Below are positions 1 through 11,602 of a DNA stretch of 64,000 nucleotides, one piece after another (the stretch's first letter is position 1; each line of letters begins with the position of its first letter). Under the pieces are notes generated by a model. That model was not told where the DNA came from, searched no databases, and was given only the letters and a program-made list of their open reading frames with translations. The position numbers and the translations under genes are program-made. The stretch comes from Ceratodon purpureus. Its lineage: Eukaryota > Streptophyta > Bryopsida > Pseudoditrichales > Ditrichaceae. Location: assembly GCA_014871385.1 (NCBI GenBank), contig CM026426.1, positions 14,043,810-14,107,809 on the forward strand, written 5' to 3'.

Positions 1-326
1 GCTTCTGCCACTTTGTATCAAATAAGGCCTACGTGTACTACATTTCCCCTCCATATAATCAGAATCAAATGTGTATTCAATTGCGAATTCATAAAGGTTT
101 GGATAAGTTGAAGAACTTATCTAAAGACAAGGGGAGAACGTATATTTCCGTAGCAGAGGTACACTGAATCCTTCCATTGCCAATATATAGTTGAACTTAT
201 CAATCCACATGTAACGGCAAGAAAATATGGTAGCAGTAGCAACCGATCCCAATTGCTGTAGATCTGAGATAAGATTATGAGTAGAGCCACATATAACACT
301 GTGGAAAGTGATTTCCACGGTTGACA
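1..326. other. Non-coding left edge
   Basis: I see no convincing gene here. Overlapping open frames on both strands near 117-329 show no recognisable motif. CCGG is absent, which contrasts with the unit that begins right after it. The stretch may be flanking host DNA or the edge of another element whose end lies outside the window. Confidence 0.4.
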
Positions 327-676
327 CACCGGAATACTAATTCCGGTAGGAAAATGATAAAAATTTAAAAATTTTATGTTAGAAATACGGAAGTACTAAG
401 CCAATAAGTGAAACAACCGGTTAAGACGGTTGGCCGAATAAATAAGAGACCGGAAGGTCAGCCGGGTGAGATCCGGACGTCTGCGCTGGAGGAGAGGGGT
501 ACAGTCCGTATGACAGAACCCTGACGCGGTAGACTTAAGGATAACCACCCAAAGGTACAACGCACACGGGGAGAATGGCTGCAACCATTAAAACGCCGCC
601 GGTCGCGACCGTCCAATGATGAAGGGCTACGACCGTCCGTCATGATGAGCTACGAACGGGTGGGCGTGAGGGCAGG

Positions 677-684
677 TATAAAAG
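677..684 (+). promoter_or_regulatory. TATA box of the 886-2751 gene
   Basis: TATAAAAG lies about 200 bp upstream of the first ATG of the long open frame, followed by a pyrimidine-rich stretch (CTCCTCCTTTCTC) near 700 where transcription could start. The leader up to 886 has no obvious splice sites. Confidence 0.6.
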
Positions 685-885
685 GAGGAAGAACAGCCGT
701 GCTCCTCCTTTCTCTTTGTCATTTTGTGGCACGCCGGGTCCTTGCGTTCTAAGGCGGAGGGCGCAGTTAGGGTTGGACGGTAGGAGAGAGACGGTGAGAC
801 GGAAGTGTTTCCGTTAGGCGAGAGATTGTGGTGAGGATCGTGCGTGCAGGTGTTACCGGAGTGACGGAGAGGAGGACTTAGCAGA

Positions 886-2751
886 ATGGGTAGAAAGGGG
901 AAGGAACCGGCGGCGGAAGGACAGTTGTTCAGGGTACAACGGGCAATGCCGTTGATGCCGGCAGACGAGAGGGAGAGGGAGCTCCTCCGGACCGCCTTAG
1001 AATCTATGGGTTGTGAGGTCCTACTGGACAAGGCATGGGGTTGGAAGCATGCCCTTCCGGCCCATGAGATCCTCGTCAAGAATCCCGAGAATCGAGGAAC
1101 CATCCGGGGAGAGCCGGATAAGTGGACTGCACAAGTCTGGAGGGATACGTATGGTTTCAAGAACTCTGGAGAGGTCTCGACACCGGAGACCCGGGAGTTT
1201 GTACACCGGTATCTCAAGGGGTTCGGAGATCCGAGAGAAGGATGGGAGCTGGAGGACATCGCGAGTCCGGAGGCCCGGAGAGTAGTAGGGTTTATGAACC
1301 CTATTTTCCATCCGGAAAAGCCCAAACGGATAACCATCAAGTGGGCGTCCGTTTTCATTGGGGCCATGATCGGTGAATTCACGGTAGACTGGGGTGTCAT
1401 GATGAAGACGATAATCGACCGGCAGGTAGCCAATCTCCGGAAGACCAAGAAGCAGGCCACCTGCCTTCCGTCTTTCCTCATTCACCTCTACCGTCACAAG
1501 GGGCTGTTGAGTCCTGAGGAGATCCGGGAGTACGATGAGATCATAAGCTATCAGCGGTTCGCTGAACCGGAAGAAGTGTCCGATCAGGACGATGATGATG
1601 ATGTTATCGAGGTCTCCCCTACGCCGGCTAAGAGACCCCGCCCCAGCCCGGAGAAGGGACAGCCATCCGCATCACCTCGGACTCCCACACCGGCCAAGCG
1701 AACCTTGAACACGGAGGTCCAACAGCCCACCGGACCACCGGCGCACACCGGGGATCCGTACCAGGACTTAGTTAACCTATCGGAGCAGGCGTCGACGTAT
1801 GCCCGGTTCCTACAGTCGACTAGGCAGGCGGAGGGCCGGTTGGCTAGGGAGGTGATGTCCATTACGGAGACGGACCGGTTGGAGGATTGCCTGAGTATTC
1901 TTCGCAAGCACCGGGACTTGGCCGGTCTCCAGGACAAGCACATGGACCGGCTAGCGAAGTACCGGGAGAGGAATCAGAAGCTCGAGCAGGAGGTGCTTGA
2001 TGCCCGGAAGGATTTCAGTGACGCCCGTGACCGGGCAGTCGAGGCCATCCGGTCGGTCGCCGAGATCAAGGCCACTTTAGCTCTTCCGGTAGATGTGGGA
2101 TATCAGTGCGCCGTTTACCAAGCCTTCTTGACCCGTCAGCCGGATCCGACTATGAAGAAGATTATAAAACTCATGCACGACCGGACGCAGGTGATGAAGG
2201 ACACTTGGACGCAGATGAAGAACCTGGTGGAGATCCTCGGTTCCGCAGAGGCCGGTCCGTCATCAGGGCCACCGGCAGATCGAGAGGAGCCCAGACCACC
2301 GTCCCCACCCAGGGAACCGGCGCCGGTGCCGCCTCCAGCCTCTCCGATACGGTCGGCCATCCGGTCAGCCCAACAGGAGGTAGGACATCCGCTGGAGGAT
2401 CCTATCCCGGATACCTTGAGCAGTCTGCACACTCTACCCAATTTGGCTGGAGTCGAGACTGTTAACCCCGGAAATATCCCTTTGGGACCGGACCAGAGAC
2501 CACCACCGGAAGGTTTTATGCCGGTACAGGGATCTCCGGAAACGCTCCAGGTGGATCTCAGCGCAGTTCCGGTGGCGGCACGATCTCCATCCCCGGCGGT
2601 TCAAGCAGAACGATCCCGGAAGTCCAGTGAACCGTCGGCATCTGAGACTCCGGAAGAAGGCCCCTCGTTGAAGAAACTGAAGCGGGTACAGAAGAAGGAA
2701 CGGTTGGACGGAACCCGGCACAGTCCCCGGCTCGATAAACACAAGGAGTAG
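886..2751 (+). CDS. Unrecognised 621-aa acidic/coiled-coil protein with C-terminal basic tail
   Basis: This is one uninterrupted frame from ATG 886 to TAG 2751, the only large intact gene in the window. Residues 1-230 look globular, with a run resembling plant transposon-encoded 'mobile' domains (a 'KNPENRG...W...VW...YGF' pattern), but I cannot name the family. Residues 235-245 are an Asp run. Residues 250-300 are Pro/Ser/Thr rich. Residues 310-420 have heptad-like, Glu/Arg/Leu-rich coiled-coil character. Residues 450-580 are Pro-rich and low complexity, and the last 35 residues are basic (KKLKRVQKKER) and could be a nuclear signal. There is no zinc knuckle, protease or polymerase, so it is not a full retroelement polyprotein. 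CCGG is used about once per 36 bp even inside the codons. It may be a gag-like or DNA-binding accessory protein; function unknown. Confidence 0.7.
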   Translation: MGRKGKEPAAEGQLFRVQRAMPLMPADERERELLRTALESMGCEVLLDKAWGWKHALPAHEILVKNPENRGTIRGEPDKWTAQVWRDTYGFKNSGEVSTPETREFVHRYLKGFGDPREGWELEDIASPEARRVVGFMNPIFHPEKPKRITIKWASVFIGAMIGEFTVDWGVMMKTIIDRQVANLRKTKKQATCLPSFLIHLYRHKGLLSPEEIREYDEIISYQRFAEPEEVSDQDDDDDVIEVSPTPAKRPRPSPEKGQPSASPRTPTPAKRTLNTEVQQPTGPPAHTGDPYQDLVNLSEQASTYARFLQSTRQAEGRLAREVMSITETDRLEDCLSILRKHRDLAGLQDKHMDRLAKYRERNQKLEQEVLDARKDFSDARDRAVEAIRSVAEIKATLALPVDVGYQCAVYQAFLTRQPDPTMKKIIKLMHDRTQVMKDTWTQMKNLVEILGSAEAGPSSGPPADREEPRPPSPPREPAPVPPPASPIRSAIRSAQQEVGHPLEDPIPDTLSSLHTLPNLAGVETVNPGNIPLGPDQRPPPEGFMPVQGSPETLQVDLSAVPVAARSPSPAVQAERSRKSSEPSASETPEEGPSLKKLKRVQKKERLDGTRHSPRLDKHKE

Positions 2752-3790
2752 AGTTTAGGATAGGGACCGGATAAAATGGCAGCGACTAACGATGGGGCTC
2801 CAGTGCACCCGGCTGCCAATCCGGATAGATAATGGCAGTAACTAGGAATAGAAGGCGGCCATCGGTCCGGGATTCCCGGATCCAAGATCCGGAATTTCTG
2901 GATCTCGGTGGGCCACTTGGTCGCTTTAGGAACCGATAGGTTTTAGTATTTAAGTTAGACGTTTTTCCAAGGCCGGGGCCTTGTTTTTTTACGCCGTTTT
3001 GTTGTTGCAATTGAGAATATACTTTTGGATTTGTTGTGTCAACCGGCTGCTGACGGGTCCGTTGCCGTATGGTTTGTGGTACTATTGTCTTCAGTAGTGT
3101 TCCGGAGGAGTGTTGAACAGTAGGATGGTCTGGAGAGCGCCCGGAGAGACTAGGGAGGTGTCAAGCGTCGAGTGTTGACAGTTTCTAGTCCCGGAAGGAG
3201 TCCGTAGGGAAGGAGAGACGTATTGCAGCAGGGCTGGTAGTCTCAAGGACACGGAGAGCCGTGTGTACACCGGGATTTGGAAACGGACCGGTCGCTTCCT
3301 GTAGATGGGATAAAAGCCGGATGTCCTGCTGCGAACCAATCCAGAAGGGAGATAGTATAGTAGAATTCCGTGTAACCGTAAGGTGATGTCATTGTAGTAT
3401 GATTTCCGTATCCATAACCGGCACTGAGTAGTTATCCGGACCGGTCCCTAGCCATACGGAAGGATTATTACTCCACTTCTCGGGTGGTAGATAGGAACAG
3501 TGGGGTGTCCAGCCACTTTAAGTCACGGGACGGTGGAGAATCCAGCCACTTGAAAGGATAGACGGATCAGTGGGAACCGGCCACTAGTCTAAAAAGCCGG
3601 AAAATAGGAACGAGGCAAAAACTACCGGATTCGACCAACCGGTTGTAATACGGAACACGGTCGGACTCAGGTTGTGATTTCCGTTAGGATCTAAAAGGAA
3701 GAAAACTATAGGTCTTCGTGGGAACGAACACGGAGTGGTTTACTTTGGAGGGAATTTAGTGTGAATTAAGTGCCTTCCGGAGGAATACAG

Positions 3791-4690
3791 ATACCACGTC
3801 GTGCTCTAAACACTTGAATGGAAAAATATGAGGTACTCTGGTATGCCCGAAATGAGCATTCTCAAAGTTCGGGCACAGAACACTGTACTTATCACTGCTG
3901 CTTCTTAGTCGGGCATAACAATGGAAGCTCAGGAAGACACTGCATAAATTCATCCTTCCGTTTTGAGGTTCATGAATAAGCTTTGAATGTTTGCTAAAGC
4001 AGATGCGCAAAAACACAGAAAGAAATCAGGCTTCACTTTGCTCAGTGTTGCAAGGATGATCAAATCCAAACACAGGTGTGCTCCTTCCTCCTCTTCACGA
4101 CTATCGTAGCATAATCGTATATGAAGAAGATAGACATTAAAAATCCCCAACAAGCATTGCACATCGAGCAAGTCTCTCACTAAACCCCTAAACCTTCGCA
4201 AATCTCCTTCTTGATATTATTCTATTTTTTTGATGTTGGTCGTGATATATTTTTTTTTTCCCAATAGTACGTAATTCTGACAATATTTTCGATACGTCAG
4301 AAGAACCACGCAGTAAGATGATGCGAGACCCAATTTTTTTAAATTTCACAATCACTTGAAAGCAGAATTTCCATTTTCAACCATGCACTCTACAATTACC
4401 AGAACCCAAACTATAAACCCTAAACAATGCAACTTCATATGCTAAGTAATAAGAATGGAGAAGGAAATACCTAAGAATGGAAAAAAAGATTAAAAATAAA
4501 AAACTACCTTACTTTTTTAATTTACTTAGAAAGATAACCAACTAAGGGGAGGGCGGAGGGAGAAGGAGGTTTGCAAATGTTCTGAATTCCAGAGATCCAA
4601 AGTCGAATACACTGAAGATAGATGGAGGAAATCAAAAAAATGATAAAGTAGTTTGCAATTGAGGAGAGGAACACATGTACTGCTAGGTGC
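3791..4690. other. AT-rich spacer without a gene
   Basis: I see only short overlapping frames and homopolymer A/T runs. CCGG motifs stop at about 3,780. Nothing recognisable. Confidence 0.5.
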
Positions 4691-4699
4691 TGAACAATT

Positions 4700-5290
4700 G
4701 GCAAATTAGGACACAGATTTTTGTCCTAAGAATCCTTACACGGTACAGTCCAAAGCATGACCAGAGTGCTGCAGACAGAAAAAAAAAAAAACACAGAAAC
4801 AGGACGACTTAGGGAAGTACATGCGGATCTCGAAAGTAGAAGAACTCGGCATCTCCCATAGCCTCCCTGTAATTACAGAAGTGCGGTAACATTGACATCT
4901 TAACTAGACCAGGTATACACCAATTGCATATCCTGTACATCTTGTCTAGTGTCCTAACGCTTGTGTCTTTTTATGACAGAAACTTCTGTCCTAACGATCC
5001 AAACCTGCTACAGTTCGGAACCAAACCCGCTACAGTCTGGAGACGAAGCAGAGTGCTGTAGGCCGCAAAACAAAACACAGGGAAAGGGGCAGGGAGAGAG
5101 GTCAAGTGCCAGATGAAATGTGAAGAGCTCGGCACATGCCATAGCCTTCTTCTACTTACAAAACTGCTGTAACAATAATAGTTTAAGTATACAAAATATA
5201 CACTACCTGTATACCCTGTTTATCTTGTTTATGGTCCTAAATAAATACTCCTCTGTCCTATTAGTCCACTGTCCTAATTCCATTTCCTGC
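4700..5290 (+). repeat. Diverged tandem duplication with GTCCTAA motifs
   Basis: A block of about 170 bp beginning at 4,723 recurs in diverged form from about 4,988. Shared landmarks in the same order are GTCCTAA, a 'tacagt' stretch, 'agagtgctg', an A-rich/CACAG stretch, 'agctcggca' and 'ccatagcct'. TTAGGAC and GTCCTAA also form an inverted pair at 4,706-4,729. The motif GTCCTA recurs around the neighbouring MULE gene (for example 5,256, 5,267, 6,510, 8,190, 8,343), so these may be its subterminal repeats. Confidence 0.5.
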
Positions 5291-5536
5291 TCCGGCCGGC
5301 AGCCCTCTTCTTAGTCCCTGTTTTGGAGCATGCTTTGAAACGCCGCAGGTTCTTGGGCCTTGCATTCACTTTGAAGGACGGTTGAGAAAGGAGTGCAGCA
5401 AGCCTGCCTCGTATTTCACTTTCAGTGCAGCCATCTTCCCTTTAGCCTGAGCCTAGATAGCCAGAAGATGCTCCCAAAGACCTACAGTCTCAAGCGTCAT
5501 AGTGTCCACATCCCCGAGCAACCCTCTCAACCGAAG

Positions 5537-7696
5537 CTACGTCCTCTCATGATCCTTTGACTTTAGGACAGCCCCTCTCCTGTCCTGGGTTGCGGCTTTG
5601 GCTGTCTTGTCTCCCAGTTCCAAGCCAGCAGTGCTACAGCCAGCTTGAATTGAACCCCTCAAGGTTCCAGCGTATCGTATGATGTTGCTAGGGTGGACCT
5701 CTGCGTTTATCATCCTAAACACCTTCACCACATGCTTGCAAATGTTAGCTCGCATGCCCAATGGGTAGTTGCAGTGAGCCCGGTCCGAGTTTGGGCTGGT
5801 CACCACCCAGATCGTTGGGAAGTTAGTCAAGGACGCAACATAGGCCACGTCTTGCTTCAGACAGATAGACACATGCTCGTCCGGGATCTCAGTAGCCCTT
5901 ATGACTGCATTGGCCACAATCCCCTCTGCTTTTCCGTTCTTGATAAACCCGTATAGCTTACACTGGACAGCATACCAGTAGTGAATTAGGATATCCCTGA
6001 TCAGATGGTAAATCAGCCAATCCACACGGTGGCCGTCAAACTTTTGCCTGAAATACCTTAGAATGGCCTTCAAATTCGCATGGTAACTTTCAACTACAGC
6101 GTTGGTGTCTTGATTGCAGTGGGGCATGTTGCGGAAACCCTTGATCCACATTTCCAGCTTCAAAATCCAGGTGGTTTTGAAGTACTCGAAGAAGGCCTTT
6201 GCCTGTGGATACTTAGCCTTCAGGAAGTTGAAACGCTCTTGCGCAGTCATCACAGCAAGCTCTCCCTGAAGGATACCGTTTCCATACATTAGGTCAGCAG
6301 AGGCAGAAAGAATCTCTGCCCAAAGATAGTTTGCTTTGATCTTTTAAGTCGCATTCTGAAGCCACGCCTTGCGTGTATGCCACAAACAGAGCAGGATCTT
6401 AATGTCGTCCTTTGTTTCGCCTTCAACAGCATCAGCCTCAGGCCAGACTTTCCCGCGGGTTCACATGAAAGCAGGGTGTTTCAACATTATACTGAGCACA
6501 AAACTGCTAGTGTCCTAAAGATATTACAGTAAGTGCCCTCACCTAATTGCATTTAGTTTGGCCTGGTCATTGTCAACCAAGAAGGAGCTTGACCTCCAAT
6601 CAAGCTTCACAGCTATGCAACGATCCCGCAACTTGGTCAGACATGGTACGATGTCTACTTCTCCTGACCTACCCTGGATCGTGAAGGCAACAGGTATTCC
6701 CTGCTCCCATTTGTCGAAAACCATCGTGACTGTGTACAGTGGATATTACAGCAGAAGACACAGAAAACAATATCAGAGATCGCAGTGACATTAGGATAGG
6801 AAATACAACGCACATACAGAAAACAGTCCTTCATCTGGACATACTGGAAAGAGTGTGGCCCTGTGCACACCTTGGGAGCGTTGGTGGAGAATGTCGCATC
6901 CATGGACAGAGCCCTCCTGTGGCCATGTCTGACCATCATCTCCAGTTGCCATTTGGTCTGGATGGCCAGACAAAATGGGTCGTCCTCGGGAGGCGGCGGC
7001 TCATTCAGCTCTACAGTCCCATACTCACGGTAGTGTTAGTAACAGTCTGCATTCTCGTCTGTCCACATACGGACACTCATGGCATCGGACGGATGCTTTT
7101 CCCACAATTCTTTGGCAAGCTTGTTAGTTATGTTGTATACGTCGGATGGCATAATGAATGTGTCCCTCGTGGCTGGCAGGTTATTTTGCGCACATCACAT
7201 TACTTCCGCCTTGTGCTCGGCCATGACCTGGGCGGGCGACTTGCCTGACCTTAAGGTGCCTGCTATCCACTTCTTCGTGGCTGCTGACAAATGCCCAGAT
7301 AGGCCAGCTCTGTGTCCTCCAAACTATCCTCCATGACACTCCTTCCCTTCTCGGTTAGTATGCATCATGCAATGGAATTGAATAGTACAAAGTTTTTGCA
7401 TCACACTGTAACTGTTTTGCAACAAATTTGCACTGGCAGCCGCGTTTGATTGACATCCCAGCCTGGACGTTGCTTACCCGGGTCCTTCTCTTTGGCTTTG
7501 AGGCTGCTTTGATCAAGGCCTGCGCTTGCAGTAGCTTCTTCTGTGCTTCCTGTAGGCGTGCAAGCTCTTCTGCGTCCTCATCCACAGCCTCAACATTAAG
7601 GTCAGGAACAGTCTCCTTCTTACCCTTCTTCTTAGGTTGCGCCTTCTTCTCTGCATCTTTTGCAGCCTTCTCTACAAGCTTCTGAGCCTTCTTCAC
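5537..7696 (-). pseudogene. MULE-type transposase (decayed), DDE core and SWIM finger
   Basis: Read on the minus strand, the pieces follow the order of a plant Mutator-like transposase: a Lys/Ala-rich N-terminal stretch with a GCxCxF segment (7.4-7.7 kb); a 'TRDTFI...LAKELWEKHPSD' segment (about 7.1-7.2 kb); the first catalytic Asp in 'SMDATF' (about 6.9 kb); 'SFLVDND' with the second Asp (about 6.57 kb); a 'CLWHTRKAW' segment (about 6.38 kb); the catalytic Glu in 'NAVVESYH' (about 6.1 kb); and a SWIM-like C...CKH finger (about 5.75 kb) that lacks one Cys. In-frame stops are at 7,195-7,197 (TGA), 6,461-6,463 (TGA) and 6,344-6,346 (TAA). At least two introns are implied, one near 6.49-6.54 kb. 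The gene is dead as read. I could not find long terminal inverted repeats. Confidence 0.8.
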
Positions 7697-7989
7697 GGCC
7701 TTTCTCTAGTTGGTGGAGTTCTTTCTCTGGGTGAGGCAGTGAGAGAAGACCTTCTGCACCTCCTTTTTGTATTGCCGACTATAGTCGACGGGCCCATACT
7801 GACACCAATAGCTACAGAGGACACGTACAAGGCATATACAGTGAGGTGATCCTATCCTATTCTCATTGGTGGCCTAAACTTCAAGAAGGGATCCACAAAA
7901 TCACAGTAGATAGAAAGTGTTGTGGAATACAACTGTCGTAAACAGGAAACAGGCTTAGGGCAGGCGGTACCTAATCTTCTGAATTGCCA

Positions 7990-8460
7990 AGTCAGCTCTA
8001 ATCTATTTCCTAACATCCTTCTTCATGCAACGACGTGACTCTTCCACAAAGGTATAGGGATGCTGGCGGGCGGACATCTCATCCTCGAGGAAGTCCTCCA
8101 ACCTATCCCATAGGATGGTGACCTTCTGCGTCTCCCGACGCTTTCCATTTCCCAAATTCCACTTAGACTTCCACCGCAGGTCTGTCCTACAGAATGGCCC
8201 ACGGGGTGGGTTCTGGACTCAGTTTCTAACCTTCTCTGCCACCCTCCGCCAGGACGGCCTCTTCGTCTTGTCGACTAGCTCAGTGCCATCGACTTCCAAC
8301 TCCTGGACATCGGGCTCATCCTCGGCTGGTTCTTGGCCAGCTCTGTCCTAAAACTGAGCGAATCTTCTCCATTGCTCGTAGGTTGCTCTTCTTCCGGCCT
8401 GGCTTCATCCTGCCCGTCCTCGGTCCTCTCCTCGCTAAGGCCGTCTAACCTGTAGCAAGT
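7990..8460 (-). pseudogene. N-terminal exon(s) upstream of the MULE transposase
   Basis: Reading minus, an acidic linker is followed by a Trp/basic segment with patterns such as 'WNLGNGKRRE' and 'ILWDRLEDFLEDEM'. The frame is broken by stops near 8,010 and 8,225. Spacing and strand fit a 5' exon of the MULE gene or a second MULE-borne ORF. I do not recognise the domain; it has a faintly Myb/SANT-like feel that I would not rely on. Confidence 0.45.
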
Positions 8461-8469
8461 TAAACCGAA

Positions 8470-10896
8470 ATGTTATCCAAGGCTTCCGGAAATAGGGCCA
8501 GGTGCATCGGAGTGGCCTAGCGACATGCTTTGTGGCTGCAGCACATCGGGGTCGGGACTCCCCTCCCTACGGCCTGGTCCACCTTCTTATGTTGCATCGC
8601 CACCGGCGTCCTGGAAGTCCCATGTGCACTCCTCACCAACCGCTGCCAAGTCCACTGCATAATTGTCCGCCTCAAAATCATGCATGTCTACAGTTTCCCC
8701 GAGGTCCAAATCCTACTTCCGATCTATGGTGTGTACATCTGCATGCCCGAGGCAGTGTCGACACACACCGATCCGTCGTGACTGACTTCACATCCGTCAT
8801 CTTCAATGTACCAAAGGAGCGTTGCAATCGTTCAGCCCCCCTCATGCATCGCATACTCCCGATAACATCCTCACAATGTCACTAATTTCCTCACAAATGA
8901 TAGCAGCCTACCCCGCTCAACCTTCCTACGCCATGCCGGATCTGTCACCCAATTCTCTAAGTCTAAACACATGAATTTTGCCTCATGCTGTCGCGAGAGA
9001 CTCATGGCATCGCCCCGATGTTCAAAACAGCGCAGCCGCCGTCAGTAGGAAGGTTGAGAATAATGAGGGCACAACGAAAGAGCCGTCGCCGGGGTGGGGG
9101 TGGGAGGCCGATGAGGGTGACGGGACCAAGATGAAGAATGTCCCGTGCGGGATGACGGACAGACTGGGCGGGGAGCTGGAGCCCGGGCGCGGGGAGACAC
9201 AACGGGCGCTTGGGGCTTCGCCCAGCGTCGGGGCTATCGGCTCCATGGTAGGGCGCCGACGCCCCACTTGCCCGACCCCCATTTTTTATCTTCGCAGCCC
9301 GCTTGGGGGAGGCAGGTCCCCGACCCGTGCGAGGCCAGAGCCCCGTGCCCGACCTACAGCCCGGGCCTGGTTCACTGCGAGAGTTCCGCCTCCCGTGTTC
9401 TGCTGCGACCCCTCACCTGCGAGGCAAGTTCACCCGACCCCGCTTCTGCCTCCTCTCATCAACGAAGTTCTGTTCATCATCGGAAGTGAAATTGAATTGG
9501 CCTTCTGGATGGTTCACCCTCGGACTGAAGCTTGTAGCACGCTTTGTCTAAATTCAAATACTTTCACTGGTAGCGAACGGGTCGTTTCTGACCCCATTCT
9601 TTTAGGGGCCTGTCGTTCCTCACCGGTATTCGTCGTTAGGAGGCCGAGTTCTCTTCGAATCGAGGTTGATGACATCATCTTCGGAACTCCACCAATGCCT
9701 TTGTATTTGTGACGATATAGAATAGGGTATGTGGTCGACGATACAGATGAAGAGGGTTTTGAAACGGAATTCTAGAGTCCAATTAATACTCACTTTTGAA
9801 ACAATGAAAGTGATTTATCAGAATGTACGTGGGATCTCAGTTGTTTACTGTAATAAATTTGAACGGTTACATATGTGCCATTTGAGATATTAGAACTTTC
9901 AATTTCCATACTTTTGGTAATATTTATTCACTCATGGTAGAATTGCATACTATAAGTGCTGCCAATGGAGAGTATGTCAGTGTCACCACAAACAGTATGG
10001 AAAACTGTTTTCCAGATTTGTAACAAGTTTGGTAAAGTCTATTCCAGTCTTGCGTCCTCAGTTAGATTTTGAAGCAGTTCATGAATTCAAAAGCAATTCC
10101 CAGACCAATTGATTGGAAACATTATATGGTAGAAATGAAATAGTATTATATCTTTCTGTGTAGATTAAAATAAAACTGAATGATTATGAACATCTACACC
10201 CATGAGTTTTTGAATTACTGCGTTCCATAAATTAAGATGACTCCAAAATATAAAATTATGACACCATCAGGAAGTATGAAGTCCAAAAATATTGGGAAAA
10301 GTGGACATTCATTATGTAGTTTTTTTAGGATAGCACTGTAAAATTAGTAACATACAATATACTGTCCAAAGTGAACTCTGTCTATAGAAAAGGTTATGAT
10401 CGCGTTTTTCATGAACCAAATTGTACTAGAACGTAACATTGACCAGTCCCTTCTGGATTTGAATCCTAATATTTAAGGAAAATAAAATTACTTATCATTT
10501 GAGAGTGTTGTGATATTGCAATTGGTAAGGAATGATTGTGTGAAATCGAATGGATATGTTGACATAGAAGTTAGTTACAATTTCCTATAGTTATATTATC
10601 CGAATGATACAGTACGGGTGACGTTAAAGCAGTCAGAAATATAATAAGATAATTAAATTAAAAATATGAATGATACAAATCAGCGTAGTAGAGAATGTAT
10701 GGATTTTCTTCACACAAAAAATTCCATTATATTTAAATGTTATTTTCTAAAAAAGTATTTGGTCACGTCAAGTATTACGATTATACACAACATGAACATT
10801 GTATTTTTAATTTACTTTATGAATTTAAAGAGTAAAGATCTCCAAGTTATTAATTCGTACTTATTATTACATGATTCTATTCAAGTTGGTTTATCC
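8470..10896. other. Spacer: GC-rich part then AT-rich part
   Basis: From about 9,000 to 9,450 the sequence is GC-rich and CpG-rich, with open frames on both strands that I regard as compositional; it could be a promoter region. From 9,712 to 10,896 it is AT-rich with no gene that I can support. The hAT target site is at the right edge. Confidence 0.45.
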
Positions 10897-10904
10897 ATTA
10901 CCGT
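10897..10904. repeat. Left 8-bp target site duplication of the hAT element
   Basis: ATTACCGT lies immediately before the CAGGGTTGT terminus and is repeated exactly at 21,571-21,578. Eight bp is the standard duplication length for hAT transposition. Confidence 0.9.
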
Positions 10905-11119
10905 CAGGGTTGTTCATGGGACATAAGGACCGGTCCGTCCGTCCGGTTCGCTCGTCCGTCCGTTAGGGGTCAGGGGAGGTCCGTTTGACCAGGACTTACG
11001 GTTGACCACCCAAATGGTGAAATTAGAGATACCTTGGCCACCTAGGATGCCACGCGTCTGACATGTCACCAAATATTCCACATATACAGTTGACTCGGGG
11101 GATGATGTGGCTAAGAGGA

Positions 11120-11310
11120 AGGGCGCCAACGCCTTGAGGGAGGGGGGCGCGAGCGGCTGAGAGGGGGGCGCGAGCAGCTGAGAGGGGGGGCGCGAGCGAA
11201 GGGGGGGGCGCGATCGAGGGGCCGGGCGTGAGCGCCTGCGATGGCGGGGGGGGGGGGGGGGGGCGCGAGCGCCTGCGATGGCAGGGGGGGGGGGGCGCGC
11301 GAGCGAGGAA
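11120..11310 (+). repeat. G-run/GCGCGAGC array A (left end of hAT)
   Basis: Five to seven imperfect copies of a roughly 20-30 bp unit made of a run of G followed by GCGCGAGC and a short spacer. It lies between the left terminus and the 3' end of the transposase gene. Long G tracts give strong G-quadruplex potential on the plus strand. Confidence 0.85.
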
Positions 11311-11476
11311 CAAAAATCAAGCATTGAAGGAAATTAAGACATGAGTGAAGTTTTCATAGTGACATAAATGAGAGAAGTTTCAACTCATGTCGAAACAAAA
11401 TTACATTCAATAGCCTTAGCTAATGTTTTATGGACATTGACTAAGGTTAACATATAAGTATCTACGTATAAAATTT

Positions 11477-11515
<39 letters not shown>

Positions 11516-11602
11516 TTTTTTGTAATTTTTTAAATTATTTTGGAATCATATATATTATACTTTCTCTATATAACTTCTATATGTAATATGCTGAAAGATT
11601 TA

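Larger units (their letters stand above)
327..3790 (+). mobile_element. CCGG-saturated unit, probably a mobile element
   Basis: By eye this segment contains about 80 copies of CCGG in under 3.5 kb, roughly 50 of them inside the single gene and about 30 in the flanks; the next 1.4 kb has none. Many copies sit in ACCGG, CCGGA or ACCGGT. The compositional edges are sharp, near 330 and 3,780. I could not find terminal repeats, LTRs or a target duplication, so calling it a mobile element rests on composition, on the unusual gene and on the surrounding transposons. It could also be a remnant truncated at either edge. Confidence 0.45.

Noticed and set aside
327-3790. LTR retrotransposon
   Set aside because: I found no long terminal direct repeats, primer-binding site, protease, reverse transcriptase or integrase; a gag-like origin for the gene remains only a possibility.
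8978-9712. A 244-codon plus-strand open frame
   Set aside because: It lies in GC-rich DNA with open frames on both strands, has no domain-like pattern and is Pro/Arg/Gly biased. I treat it as compositional.
10914-11324. Pro/Ala/Arg-rich open frames at the left end of the hAT element
   Set aside because: They are translations of the G-run repeat array and exist in all three minus frames.
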